This document shows, in pieces, positions 1 through 11,107 of a stretch of 64,000 nucleotides of DNA. Within the stretch, counting starts at the first letter, position 1, and the number at the start of each line of letters is the position of its first letter. The stretch comes from Liriodendron chinense. Its lineage: Eukaryota > Streptophyta > Magnoliopsida > Magnoliales > Magnoliaceae. The notes under the pieces are model-generated. The model saw only the letters and a list, made by a program, of their open reading frames with translations. It searched no databases and had not been told where the DNA came from. The stretch covers positions 1,642,001-1,706,000 of the forward strand of contig ML058550.1 in NCBI GenBank assembly GCA_003013855.2. The letters run 5' to 3'. A program made the translations under genes and the position numbers.

Positions 1-1529
1 GGGACTCGATTTCATCCTTGAGTGCAATGCAGTCTCTGGTGTTGTGGCTGTGGTCACGATGGAAATCACAATATTTTCACTTGTCTCGAGTGTTAGGATC
101 GGCCTTCAACTTAGGCGGCCACGTGGTATACTTCTGGTCATTAATGTGCATGAGGACCCTTTCCTTTATAGTGTTGAGTGGGGTGTATTCTAAGTAACGC
201 CCCTCTAGAGGACCTCTCCTCGGGGATTAATCCCTCCGATTGTCCTTCTTTTTCTTCTCTTCATATTTTTTCTTTTTCTCGCCAATTCCGGCCTCGGACT
301 CTCGCCTAGCTTTCACTAGCTCTTTTGCATTAATATACTTTTGGGCTTTGGTTTGGAATTTCTCCATTGTCCTCGGGGTCGTTTTATCCAGTGTCCATCG
401 AAATTCCTTATATTGGACCTCGTTGAGGAGTGCCGAGAGGCCTGCTTCGTCTGTATAACCTTCCACTTAGACCTCCTTTGACGTGAAGCGGACTAGGAAC
501 TCCTTCAAGGATTTGTCACTCTTTTGTTTAGTTGTTGTTAGGTGAGCCGTTGTCTTCTTCATCTTTCTGCTCCTATGAATTGTGATCCATACATGGTACA
601 CTATTGTGAGGAGCTGATGGATCTTGGCTTCAAATTCCGAAACCAGGTTAGAGCTGCATCCTTCAATGTGAGGGAGAATGCCCTGCATATAATTTCTTGG
701 CTACCCCCCTCCAACTGCATGTAAGATTTGAAGACCTCGAGGTGCTCAATAGGGTCCCCGGATCCATTATAGGACGAGAAGTTATTGGGCACTCAAAACT
801 TCTCACGTCGGGGGCTTGCATAATTTCAGCAGTGAAGGGCGAATCAGTTTGGTCCAGCATGACTTGTAGTGATGCTGGCACGTCGGATTGGTTTCGTTGC
901 TCCATCGTAGCAAACTTCTTTTCAGATCATCCAATTCCTTCTCCCGGTCAGGAACATGGCTAGTGCAGGAGACCTCGACTGCTTCCGGGATCGCATTATT
1001 GTCACGATTATCGTCCGGCCTATTATCATAGATATGGCTCCGGTGCCTAACATCCAGTGAGTGGCGCAGGTCTCCAATAGGAAGCCTGCTTCTTGTTTGG
1101 TTGACACGCCGGTGGGTGGGGCCATTGATGGCGGAACGGAATCTGCAGGCGACCTTGCTCGATTTGTAGATGGTGTGCGTATATTCTGTTGAACAGGGTG
1201 AGGTGTTTCCCCATGTTGTGGGGCAGGCATGGGTGGTATATGGCGCTCCAGTCGGTTTGCTATATTTGTAAAATGCAGTATCTTCGTACGCATAAACTGA
1301 ATATCGGCCTCCACGATTGTTCTCCAAGGAGGGTCCTCAGTCTTCGGACGTGGTGGAGGTGGTGGAAAGTGGTTACTCCTTCCCTTTGTGGTGACCCTTC
1401 ACACACCTTCCTTGATCGGGTGGGTGCCGTGGAGGCAGAAGTCGGGGTGATGCTAGCGTTCCCGTTTCTTTGGGTAGACGCTGCCAGAGCGGTGGGTTTT
1501 GACCCATGTCTTTTCTTTGGTGGCATCAT
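1..1529 (-). pseudogene. Retrotransposon gag, frameshifted remnant
   Basis: The structural capsid protein of the element above, in pieces. A probable N-terminus lies near 1529 (MMPPKKRHG...). The capsid core is visible around 601-792 (YNGSGDPIEHLEVF and CRAFSLTLKDAALTWF), followed in other frames by TAHLTTTKQKSDKSLKEF near 467-560 and FQTKAQKYINAKELVKAR near 290-340. A nucleic-acid-binding knuckle KYCDFHRDHSHNTRDC is encoded at about 30-77, just after an in-frame stop. At least three frame changes separate the pieces. The reading continues beyond position 1. Confidence 0.75.
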
Positions 1530-1583
1530 AGGAGCTTGTCAAGAAAATGACAAGATAAATAACGAAGATGGTTTACAAGTCGG

Positions 1584-1601
1584 GCCCCATGGTGGGCGCC
1601 A
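1584..1601 (-). other. Primer-binding site, tRNA-Lys type
   Basis: The minus strand reads TGGCGCCCACCATGGGGC. This is the complement of the 3' end of plant tRNA-Lys(CUU) (TGGCGCCCACCGTGGGGC from memory) with one mismatch. It sits between the LTR and gag, where reverse transcription would be primed. Confidence 0.75.
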
Positions 1602-1618
1602 ATCTATTAACGTTAAAA

Positions 1619-2379
1619 TGCGTCACCAGATGTTGATCAGGGACCAACTTGAATCTCCACCGTCTGATCTGTGAATGAGTTGGATTGATAAGCCTGCAAG
1701 CACCACCAAAGTTAGGACAGCCGCTGGGGGTTCTAGCTGATGGCCCTCCGATGCCTAAGTCAGTAATTGATGGGAATATAGGCTTATTGGAGCTTTGTAT
1801 AGGAATATGTTGCGTACCTTAGTTTGTAGCATGGAGGGTTTCTTATTGTGTTTATCCTTACCGTATTGGGCTTGGACTTTAATTGTACAGAGATACGATC
1901 TCCTGCGAAAGTGGGCCGTAATCGTGGCTAGATACTTTGATTGTGTTAAGGCGGTTTGTGAGATTCTCTGCGCACGGCGGATATCTCGTTTGATAGCTTC
2001 TAGAAATCAAATCCCGTAACTTGTGGAAGACGTCACCCGAATCCTGAACATTCGGGATATGGTGCTTGGTGTAGACGAGCGCACAGATCTAGCAAGCACT
2101 TGGCAAAATCCAAGTAGAAGTTGAATACCACTCATCGAGGGACGATCAGGTGAGGACCGAATCCATATTCGGAGAATAACGCTCGACTTCAATAGATAAC
2201 AGATCGTCTGACTGAGGCTAAATATTCTTGAGTGCAAAAGTCTCGGTGCAATATCGCGTGGTTGGTAAAGGTTGTCGATCGAGTGAAATCCATCAAAACT
2301 AGGGACACTCGTATTCTGGATCGCGTATTATCATCGGTTCTGTGATCAGATTGGGGGAAGCTCATATTTACCCATAACA
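1619..2379 (-). repeat. 5' LTR of the decayed Gypsy element
   Basis: On the minus strand the block starts TGTTATGGG at 2379 and ends in CA at about 1619, with a 17-bp spacer to the primer-binding site. The downstream end is less certain than the upstream one. The partner LTR lies left of the window, so boundaries cannot be confirmed by pairing. Confidence 0.55.
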
Positions 2380-2932
2380 AAAAATGCCAAATATCTCTCT
2401 AAAGATGGGTAGATTTTTCACAGGATTTCCCATTTTCTTTGGAAATCTATGAAAACCTCCATCCCTTACAAACATGATAAAAGAGGAGAAAAGAGAAAAG
2501 AAAGGAAAGCATAAAAAGGAAAAGAGTCCATCTTGCACTTCTTTCACCTTAGGTTGAAAAGTAGCTCCTCTGCCCTATTAACCTTTAAAAAATTGTTTGA
2601 GGTTTGCCTTAAAAAGATAGGAAGTTAAGAAAGTGTGAGAAGAGAGGAAGGAAGAAAAGAAAGGGAAAATAAAGACATAAAGGAAAGAGAAAAGAGCATA
2701 CCTTAGACTTATGATGACTTCACTTGGGGAAAAGAATGAAAGAAGGGAAGAGAGGGAGTATGTGAGGGAGAAGGATAGAGAAAGAGAGAGTTTCAAATGA
2801 GCTTGTTTGAGCGAATGTGGGGGTGGGTGGGGGTTAAATAAGGAAGGAGGGCACACCCTATGGACTGGGGACTACCGAAATTCAGTGGTCTTAAAGGTGG
2901 TGGGCGGCACATTATGCGCCATCCACCACTTT
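2380..2932. other. Purine-rich spacer, no gene
   Basis: The plus strand is rich in A and G, with long AAAGAG and GGAAG runs between about 2480 and 2830. Open frames here are low-complexity reflections of that composition. No coding or RNA signal is supported. Confidence 0.5.
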
Positions 2933-3251
2933 TATCTCTCCATCCCTCTTATCATCCCCTATTTTTTTTTTCAATTACTCACTTACTTTTCATTTTCTTC
3001 CCATTTTCTCTCCTCTCTTCCATTCCATTAACTTTTCCTCTTTTTGGAGCTTTTTACACATGTTACTTGGGACTTGAGGAACATGTCTCCCTTGGGGTTT
3101 GGTTTGTATGAGGAAGGTAACATGTGTAAGAAGCTCCAAAAGAGGAAAAGTTAATGGAATGGAAGAGAGGAGAGAAAATGGGAAGCAAATGAAAAGTAAG
3201 TGAGAAATTGAAAAAAAAAGAAGAGGGGATGATAAGAGGGATGGAGAGATA
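2933..3251. repeat. Large inverted repeat, about 135-bp arms
   Basis: The left arm (2933-3066) and right arm (3117-3251) are near-perfect reverse complements with a few small indels. They are separated by a 50-bp loop (3067-3116). The inner ends are ACATGTTAC and GTAACATGT; the outer ends are TATCTCTCCATCC and GGATGGAGAGATA. A transcript across it would fold into a long hairpin. No transposase or target duplication was identified. Confidence 0.85.
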
Positions 3252-3345
3252 TAAGAGAAAAATGGAAAGAGATATATGGGAAAGAGATGAAGAAGATAAG
3301 AGGAAAAAGAGAGTGATAAGAGAGGGAATATATTATAAAATTCAA

Positions 3346-3925
3346 ATGCTTTCAATAAAAACCAGTTCCGATCACGACTGTTGGATCGTGAAATGATGGA
3401 TTGGATCATCATTACAAAGAATACAAAAATACATTTCAATAAAATTGGTGTTGATCATAACCGTTGGATCACGAAATGATAGACTAGATTTTACCTCAAA
3501 AAATTCCACAAAATGCTTTCAATAAAGAATGGTTTCGATTGTAACCGTCCGTTTGCGAAATGATGGACCAAATCATCATTCTAAAAAATATTCAAAACAT
3601 TCATAGTGGATTCGATTTCAATTGTGACCATCAAATCACGAGACAACAGATTGAACCATAATCCTTAATAAGTTTGATCCCGATTGCAACAGTCATATTG
3701 TAAAGCAATAAGATTGTATCATCACAACCAAAATAAAAAAATTATAAATATGCATCCCTAATGGATTTAATCTTGATCCCAATCGTTAGATTGCAAAATG
3801 ACGGATCGATTTGTCCTAAAAACCTTAAAAATGTAATTTCAATAATGCCAAGTCCTAATTGTAGCCATCCATCTACGAGAAGACGGATCATGCCCTTTAT
3901 ATATGCTTTCAATAAAATTAATTTG
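3346..3925. repeat. Degenerate tandem repeat, period about 80 bp
   Basis: About seven to eight diverged units each begin near TGCTTTCAATAAA and contain a core like GATCxxAACCGTTGGATCxxGAAATGATGGA. Unit starts are near 3347, 3432, 3513, 3598, 3667, 3757, 3836 and 3906. Divergence is high, so the array is old. No coding capacity is apparent. Confidence 0.65.
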
Positions 3926-4803
3926 ATTAGGAGACCCACAAGAATCCACAGTGGAGGAAATTCTTTTGCAAATAAAATCCCCACAGACTATCACTTCCCA
4001 TGATAAGGCGACTTTAAAAAAAAAAAAAAGTTTTCAAAACAAAGCACTAAGTGTCCAAGGCACACAGAGGCCTTTTATACCTTTGAGTGGGAGACAACAC
4101 AAAAGTGAAATAAGATCCAATGACTTGTAGTTTTTTCGGAGTCGTCGAATCCGCATGCACACAAAGTACGAGTAGTCTGAACTTTAATGTCAGGATGGTC
4201 ATACGACGTGCTCGATGCAAGGAAGGCCTAAGTCCTAGTAAGAAGAAATCGCTTGAAGGGGGGAAAAGAAGAGTTGTAACCTATGTGTTGAAACCAGACG
4301 ATTGCACAAAAAAGGGTCACCCGCCTATGTCTAGTTCTGGATACTTGTGGAACTTGATCGAGTCCAAGTTGGTGTAGTTAGTTCCCCTATAAGGCCACGA
4401 AAAGTGCAGGACAACTAACCGCTTTCACGATCCAGCAAAACAAGTACTCATGGGGTGATCATGTAAGCAAATGACATTCTAGATCCAGTCAGTAGGGGGA
4501 TTCCCGTAAGGCCACAAAAAGTGTTGGGGCACTACTTCCCATATTCATTCCGATACTAGTATTAATCATATGTGAAAGAGTTATGATCGGTTACACATAA
4601 TGCTGCAGATAGCGTAAGGATAACGACAATGATTTTCCTAAACCCTCATGATATGTGTGGGTTATCCATTTTCGAACAATCAATTAACACAAACACCAAG
4701 GTAGGCAACAAATCCAGAACACATCCAAATTTGATTAGTGAAGGTGGGGTGTCCACTCACTTTGGCACTTGGTTATAAGCAACCATTGCGAAAGAGGGGC
4801 AGC
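3926..4803 (+). other. Noncoding 3' end of an Ogre/Tat-like element, with polypurine tract
   Basis: No convincing reading frame is present. An 85-codon open frame at 4120-4377 has no recognisable domain. The stretch ends in the purine tract AAAGAGGGGCAGC (4791-4803) directly before an LTR start. That is the expected place of the plus-strand primer of an LTR retrotransposon. I infer that this is 3' untranslated sequence of the element whose LTR follows. Confidence 0.5.
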
Positions 4804-6116
4804 TGTAGATACCCCACATAAGGCTGACAAGCTGAGCAGGGTACTATAAGAACCCTAAAAAAACCCCTAAAACTTAGCCAGAACCCATCCAAAGCCTAAG
4901 CCTAAGTCCAGGCCTAATTCAAGCATAAGCCCAAGCTCATTAACCTTTAAGACCTAATAATGCAGAAAGGAGTGGACCAGAGGAAAATTAGCACCCCACT
5001 GAGGGTCCTACAAAAGATGAGCCCATCCACGTGGAAGGTGGCGCATGATGCTTCTCCCACCATGTGGATTCCCATAACTTTTTTGCAGTTTAGGTGGAAA
5101 GAGCCAACCTCACCTTGGGAAGCCCGCTTACGGTGAAATGATCCATCTGCTCCTACTTTTGCCCAAAATTACGCCTTTTGCCACTCGATCCAACAATTCA
5201 TATTACGCCATGTGGCACACCCATTACAGCAGCCAATCCCAACCCAGCCCTTAAAGCCTTAACTCCTAGACTTTTCAAGAATCACCATAACACCACTCCA
5301 AAAGCTCATAAGTACCCATTCTCATTTCATTTCTAAGACATCTCTTATCTCTTATTCACCCATCTTCACTTAATAAGATAAAATGAGAGGGAGAGTAGGT
5401 CTAGCCCCATCTATCCACCAAGGATAAAGAAGAGTACAAGAAGAGGAGTTTCTAGCCCAGGTTAGCCTAGCTGAGTCCAACCCTTAGCCACCTAAGCCAC
5501 CCGAAAGATTGATTCGACCTAGTTTGATCAATATGACCCAGTCTAATCGATCATTGCGACAACCCGTTCACTCAATCATTCAGCTCTGATAAACTTTATT
5601 TATATTTGCATATGCATCGTGCATTATTCTCTCCACTCTCAACCCACATGCTTGTTTAGTCGGTTCAAGTGTATGTTCTGCTGCTTGTCGATATACTGGA
5701 TCTTGCCTATTAAAAACTCGAATTGACTAGGCTTTTGACTGCTTCTCCAAGTTGATGAATTCGAGTAGAGAAGTCTATCTCGGTAAATCACTTGAAGTAG
5801 GCACAATATTGATACACTGCTCCCACATACATTTACATCATATGCGCACAAGAATGAGTCAAATCCTCAATAATTTCGTCTTGTCCTATGTGAAGTAGAT
5901 TATATGCTTGTACATGCAGAAATGGTGCTTAACACCTTCCCTCCTTGTTACCGTGGTCCTTCACTCGTAATTTTCGATTGCAGATCTAATATCACTTGGA
6001 TAAGGGAATCCTTAAATTCTTTAGTTCATAAGTTTTGAGGGCTTACTGGCAAGGAGAAATCTAAGTAACTGGCTAGTGGCCAACTCAAAGTCAAACATAT
6101 TATACCCCGAGCCACA
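4804..6116 (+). repeat. LTR related to the LTR of element A (3' LTR or solo)
   Basis: It starts TGTAGATACCCCACA, like the element A LTR at 36215 (TGTAGACACCCCACC). Matching blocks follow in order: the CACCAAGGA region, the GTTCGAGCGTATGCTCTG-like segment near 5667, GGTGCTTAACxCCTTCC near 5930, and TAACTGGCTAGTGGC near 6066. The end at 6116 (CCACA) is by analogy with element A. It lacks the 143-bp duplication and the 13-bp array of the A copy, which accounts for much of the length difference. Confidence 0.65.
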
Positions 6117-6317
6117 AATACACTGGAAAACCTAAAAAGCTCTCATGAGTGTGATCCGCCCGTGATCCAACGTCCACAAATATTTAACACCTGATGGGTG
6201 GACAAGCATGATTTTAAGCTATTAAAAGTTTAATGTGGGTCCTTAATGAACAGAGCTGATTTTGTGACTCTAACAAAAATACGAATTAAACTACTGCGTT
6301 CTTAATCTGGTGCCTGC

Positions 6318-6327
6318 AAAAAAAAAA
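6318..6327 (-). terminator. Pol III terminator of the first tRNA-Leu
   Basis: A run of ten A on the plus strand is a T run on the minus strand, 7 bp downstream of the tRNA 3' end. That matches the usual RNA polymerase III stop signal. Confidence 0.75.
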
Positions 6328-6332
6328 CAACA

Positions 6333-6334
<2 letters not shown>

Positions 6335-6414
<80 letters not shown>
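6335..6414 (-). tRNA. tRNA-Leu (anticodon UAG)
   Basis: The minus strand gives an 80-nt class II tRNA. It begins GACAGTTTGGCCGAGTGG and closes its acceptor stem with CTGTC plus an A discriminator. The anticodon arm is CCAGA-TTTAGGC-TCTGG, giving UAG, with a long variable arm as expected for leucine. The internal A box (TGGCCGAGTGG) and B box (GGTTCAAATCC) are intact. No intron is present and CCA is not encoded, as usual in plants. A CAA-type motif lies just upstream (GTTGCAATAA). Confidence 0.95.
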
Positions 6415-6416
<2 letters not shown>

Positions 6417-7317
6417 ATTGCAACTTTAAAAACACAAATTAGAAGTGACCGTACCTACTGATCAAAACACCGTTGAGTTCGCAGATGAATCGTTAGGGGA
6501 GTGTCCAACGAACGGTGTTTATGCAAACATCAATTCCACTATATCGGTGGGCCCTGTCATCAAGATGTTCTGGTGAAAAATTTCGGCAAATTGTGGATTG
6601 ACCACATCTTAAAAATCATCCTTATTAAGAAATTCTAACCATCCAATTGATGGCTACCAAATGGATGGTTAAAAGTGGGTGGTCCCAAATTCTAGAGGCA
6701 AAATCAGATGGCTATGATCATCTTATCCCTGTAATTTTCGGATTATCCTCCATCCACCATTGATTCAGTGATCTGGAAGGATCAGACTGCCTTACAACTA
6801 CGCTATAAATACATACATACGGTTGGAGACTCACTACAAATTTTAAACGGCAGTAAACCGTCGATCCAGTCTGGCCCCAAAAAAGCAAGAGAAAGGGTCA
6901 CACCATGATGATCAACTGGTTCCAAAATAAGGAAAATCTATTGTATGGGCCACACACCAGCATTCATTGATTTGATCCTACCAATTAAATGAATGGTCTT
7001 GATTTTCATACCAAGTGCAACATGTTTGTCAAAGGTGGACCACTGATCAAATAATCATAATATCTAAATCCTTGATAAGTGGACTAGCCTGATTTTAAAC
7101 CACAAGTAAACTGACGGCCCACTTGATGGACGGCCTTGATCTTACACATCCTTCGCCAAAACAATTTAAGCAACTAGATGTTCCACGCGGGGCCCACCCC
7201 ATGAACGGCCCTGATCGCACAAATCCACTGCCAAAACAAAACGGAATTGATTGCTATAGAAAATAATTAACGTGGAGCAGTAATCCATGCTTGATGAACG
7301 GTGCTGATTTATGCCAC
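6415..7317. other. Spacer between the tRNA genes, nothing recognised
   Basis: AT-rich sequence with no open frame of note. It contains short words such as GTGGACCACTGATC that recall the local MITE family, but no delimited element. Confidence 0.4.
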
Positions 7318-7328
7318 AAAAAAAAAAA
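7318..7328 (-). terminator. Pol III terminator of the second tRNA-Leu
   Basis: Eleven A on the plus strand form a T run 13 bp downstream of the second tRNA gene on the minus strand. Confidence 0.7.
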
Positions 7329-7340
7329 TATATATTAATA

Positions 7341-7341
<1 letters not shown>

Positions 7342-7421
<80 letters not shown>
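7342..7421 (-). tRNA. tRNA-Leu (anticodon UAG), second copy
   Basis: It is identical over all 80 nt to the copy at 6335-6414 and in the same orientation, with starts 1,007 bp apart. A and B boxes, anticodon loop TTTAGGC and variable arm are all preserved, so it should be functional. Flanking sequences differ outside the gene apart from an A-rich run on the terminator side. The duplication is therefore old, or the copies are held alike by selection or conversion. Confidence 0.95.
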
Positions 7422-7422
<1 letters not shown>

Positions 7423-7483
7423 CGATGCTTTTATGTGTGCATTACAACTAATATACTTAGTACCTTTGATCTCACCCTACGTA

Positions 7484-7903
7484 CCGTGGGGCCTACCTTG
7501 ATATATATGTTATATATCCACGCCGTCCATACGTTTTTCATGATTATTTTAGGTCATTTCACAAAAAAAAGTATATCCAAATCTCAAGTGGACCACACTA
7601 CAGGAAACGGTGGTCATTGAACGCCCACCATCAAAAACTTCCTAGGGCCCACCGTGATGATTATTTGCCATCCGACCTATTGATAAGGTCACATAGACCT
7701 GGATAAATAGAAAACACAAATATCAGCTTGATCCAAAACTTTTTGTGGCTCCCAAGAAGTTTTTAATGGTGGCATTCGATCCCTACTGTGTGGTCCACTT
7801 GAGATTTGGATCTGCTTCATTTTGGGACCATGCTCTAAAATGATCTGGGAAAACTGATGGACGGCGTGGATATACAACACGTACATCAAGGTGGCCCCAC
7901 GGT
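7484..7903. mobile_element. MITE of the GTGGGGCC(C)ACC family, copy 1
   Basis: The ends are inverted copies of ACCGTGGGGCCxACCTTGAT. The inside carries subterminal inverted repeats: CCACGCCGTCCAT and AAATCTCAAGTGGACCACAC on the left, with their complements on the right. The centre has CCTAGGGCCCACCGTGATG. About 420 bp with no coding capacity. Related copies lie elsewhere in this window. Confidence 0.75.
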
Positions 7904-8864
7904 CAGGTAAACACCCACTAACGTGTTACCCGGGTAGCACCTAATCCCTCCCAGAAAATTCATGGTGGGCCGCACTTCATTCGCCGACTAGATGTCATCA
8001 CACGTGGCCACATGTACAGGTGCGTGGGGAAGCAGAGTACCTATTCTCTCATCTTTCCTTTCATCATGGACCGTACATGTTATTGGCCATTACTTGAATG
8101 GTTAAGATCATCTTATAAAATTGGGTTTCTATGCATAGATAATGGAATTTAGGGAACTTAGAATGAACGATCCATATTGATTATTAGACCTTCTCACTTG
8201 TAATATGGAATCAATGCATCGGATGGTTAGGATTGTCTAGTCCAAATGACCATGGATGGGTGGGACTGCGTGATGGACGGTTCAGATTGATGACTGAACC
8301 TTTTCATCCTAATCAATCTAAATCATCTATTTCTGATAGGGTCCAGATTAATGACTGGACTTTTTCATCCCAATTAATCTAAACCGTTTACTTCTGTTGC
8401 CTTTGATCGGACGGTTAAGGTCATCACCTCAATTGATTCATCTTATCAATGGACAATAAAAGGTGCTGACCACCTGATCGGCAGCATTAATTAATGGTTA
8501 TTTCCTTTTCTTCCAATCAATCTTGACCATCGATTTTGCTTGCCATTGATTAGATGGTTAGAAGAACACACGTTCGGAGAAATTCTTAAGCGCTATTGGT
8601 AATCCAAGGTGGACCACTTGATGGGTGGCAGAAATTGATTGTTGGCCATTTTTATTTTCTCTCTAGACCATCTACTGTTTTTGCCATCGATTGCTTCACT
8701 GTAATTGCTCGACCAAAGTGATTCCTGGTCAATATAGGAATGTAAGGTAGATGGGCCTTTGAATTGATGGTCTAGATTAATGCTTAGTCCTTTTCCCTTA
8801 AAATAGATGAGAACCGTCCATTCGGTTTGGCTAGTGACCACAAACACCAGCCAGCTGGTGTCAA
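7904..8864. other. Noncoding, nothing recognised
   Basis: A gene-free stretch with repeated short phrases (for example GATTAATGACTGGACCTTTTTCATCC in variants near 8290-8390). These suggest an old degenerate repeat without clear units. Confidence 0.4.
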
Positions 8865-9300
8865 AGCTCTGTGGGCCCCACCATGATGAATGTGTTTTAT
8901 CCACGGCGTCCATCCATTTTAACAGCTCATTTTAGGACATGAGCCCAAACATGAGACAAATCCAAATCTGAAGGTGGACCACACCACAGGAAACAGTGGG
9001 GATTGAATGCTTACTGTTGAAATTTTTTTGGTGGTCACAGAAGCTTTGGATCAAGCTGATATTTGTGTTTTCCCTTCATCCAGGTCAGTGTGATCTTATC
9101 AACAGGTTGGATGGCAGAAAACATTATAGCGGGCCCTAGGAAGTTTTAATGGCAGATGTTCAATCAACACTGTTATCCAGTGGTGTGGTCCACCTAAGAT
9201 TTGGATTTGCCTCATTTTTGGGCTCATGCCCTAAAATGAATGGAAAAAATGGATAGACGGCATGGATAAAACACATACATCATGGTGGGGCCACAGAGCT
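8865..9300. mobile_element. MITE of the GTGGGGCC(C)ACC family, copy 2
   Basis: Terminal inverted repeats AGCTCTGTGG-CCCCACCATGATG bound a 436-bp block with the same inner order as copy 1. A target duplication is not evident. No coding capacity. Confidence 0.8.
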
Positions 9301-11107
9301 ATTTCAAATTTTTGGGTCTCCCATAAATCAAATGGGAAGATATTACATTTTGAATTGACCCAAGCATACATTCATTGAATATCATCAGGATATCTAAGGC
9401 TTCTTTCGGGAATCCAATGGTTAAGTATTTCTTTGCGCCTTACATATCTAGTGTGTGTGTGCAGAGGAATGCACACCTAGCCACTTCTCTCATGAGAGAT
9501 TCGTGAGCACTTTTTCATGGCTCATCGCACATGATGTGATTCCAAAATCTGAGCCGCCCATGTGATGCAGCACGCCAAAAACCCCCAAGGCCCATTTTTC
9601 AACCTAATTCAAAACTCTGATGGGCCGCAACTGAAAGCAAGAGGCAAATTAAGGGAGGAAACTATTTCCTTCTTTCATGGCCCACCAAAGTTATGGAACA
9701 AGTTGAAAGATGGGCCTTGGGGATTTTTGAGGGTGCTGCATCACATGGTCATCCATAATTCATTTTTTGAAACCACTAATAGAATCGTGATGATCACCCA
9801 ATCAAAGTAACTTATCCATTTTTTGAAACCACTAATAGAATCGTCATGATCACCCAATCTAAGTAACTTGGGTTGAGCCTGAGCTCGATTATAAATAACT
9901 TGCATTTCAACATTGAGGTCTTGGGCTCAAGTCTGGCTTACCTAAAAATTAAAGGTGATTTGAGAGGGATGTTGAATCAAAGGTGGCCCTCCGTGATGTA
10001 TGGTCCACATCAATGCTTAGGTCTTTGGAGTTTCCTCAATATGAATTGTGAATCCCCAAACACCAGGTGATTGAAAAGGTATGTGCCACAAACAGTAGCT
10101 CCCACGAGATGGATGATCCCTATCAATATCAGACCTTTTTCCTATATGCTCTATGCTCTGTACATTTTCCTCATCACTAGTGGGATGGTTAGGATCGTCA
10201 AATCAAAGCAATTTTGGAGGGGCTTGGAAATATGTGTAGGTCCCATGTCAACATGGGCCATCGGTTCCATATTTTTTCTAGTACTCGTCAACATGGATTA
10301 TCCATTTCCATAAACATTGATTAAATGATTAAAGATCATTCCCTCAAAAGTGATTTGATATGGATGGGCCATCTAGAGTGGACCCAACACAATGGACTAT
10401 CCGTATCAATGATCAGACCTTTTTCTAGCAAAATCAGTAAAGATCATCCATTTTCATAACCATTGATTCGAACTTTTTGTGTCTATTTTTTTGGGTCCCA
10501 TGCATGTCAATGTTTATGGTGGGCCCATTCACATGCGGTGAGATGCATACAATGTGTGCAAACGATGTTACTAGGTGTAAAAAAATAAAAAAAAAATAAA
10601 AAAAGGGGGGGAAGACCTGAAATAGCTTCCAGTACAAAACAGGAAACATGTTGAAACATTGATATGGTAAACACTATTAAAATACAAATGGATGCATAGG
10701 AAAATACTTCAGTGTAAAATCATTACACACATGCAAGTGCTGTGCAGACCAACATAGCCTAAATTTCCTGGCCCGTCAAGAACTAAGCAGATCCTGAATT
10801 TGAGTTTGTTTGATAGCAAAAACGCACCAATGCACCTTACATGAAGTACTCAATTATTGTCAACATACTCAACGAATTGGTCATTAAAGAGGGAAAGGCA
10901 ATATTACAGAATCCTATGCTATAATCACTCCCATTTCGACATTGCAATATCTCTATAGTCTACTCCATTTCTTTGAAGGTCTTCAAACCGAATCCGCAGT
11001 TGAAATTATTTCAGGATCTCAAAAGTTTGGAATGAGAAAGGCAAAGGCCAGGAAGTAGTAGAAAGTAGTAGAATGTTCGAACTTTGAACGAAGATCATTA
11101 GCCCTTA
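9301..11107. other. Intergenic; may include the OR 3' UTR at its right end
   Basis: Apart from the tandem duplication at 9761-9872 no feature stands out. Because OR is read leftwards and stops at 11108, part of this region, probably the last few hundred bases, should be its 3' UTR. I do not see a clear AATAAA on the minus strand, so the transcript end is not placed. Confidence 0.4.
9761..9872. repeat. Tandem duplication, 56-bp unit, two copies
   Basis: The unit starting CATTTTTTGAAACCACTAAT occurs at 9761 and again at 9817 with very few differences. It is a local duplication with no function apparent. Confidence 0.85.

Larger units (their letters stand above)
1..2379 (-). mobile_element. Decayed Ty3/Gypsy retrotransposon, 5' part (LTR, PBS, gag)
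   Basis: Read on the minus strand the order is LTR (2379 to about 1619), primer-binding site (1601-1584) and gag (about 1529 to 1), then the element leaves the window at its left edge. The gag sequence and the CX2HX4HX4C knuckle resemble the Tat/Athila side of plant Ty3/Gypsy elements. Gag is broken into several frames, so the copy is inactive. The lineage call rests on remembered family motifs; the order of parts is seen directly. Confidence 0.75.

Noticed and set aside
2578..3439. Several Phe/Leu/Ser-rich open frames resembling membrane proteins
   Set aside because: They are translations of pyrimidine-rich repeats and of the inverted repeat arms.
4120..4377. 85-codon open frame as a possible small gene
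   Set aside because: No motif, no gene-like context, and it lies in the noncoding 3' part of a retroelement.
9562..9810. 82-codon plus-strand open frame
   Set aside because: No domain, no codon or context support, and it overlaps a local duplication.
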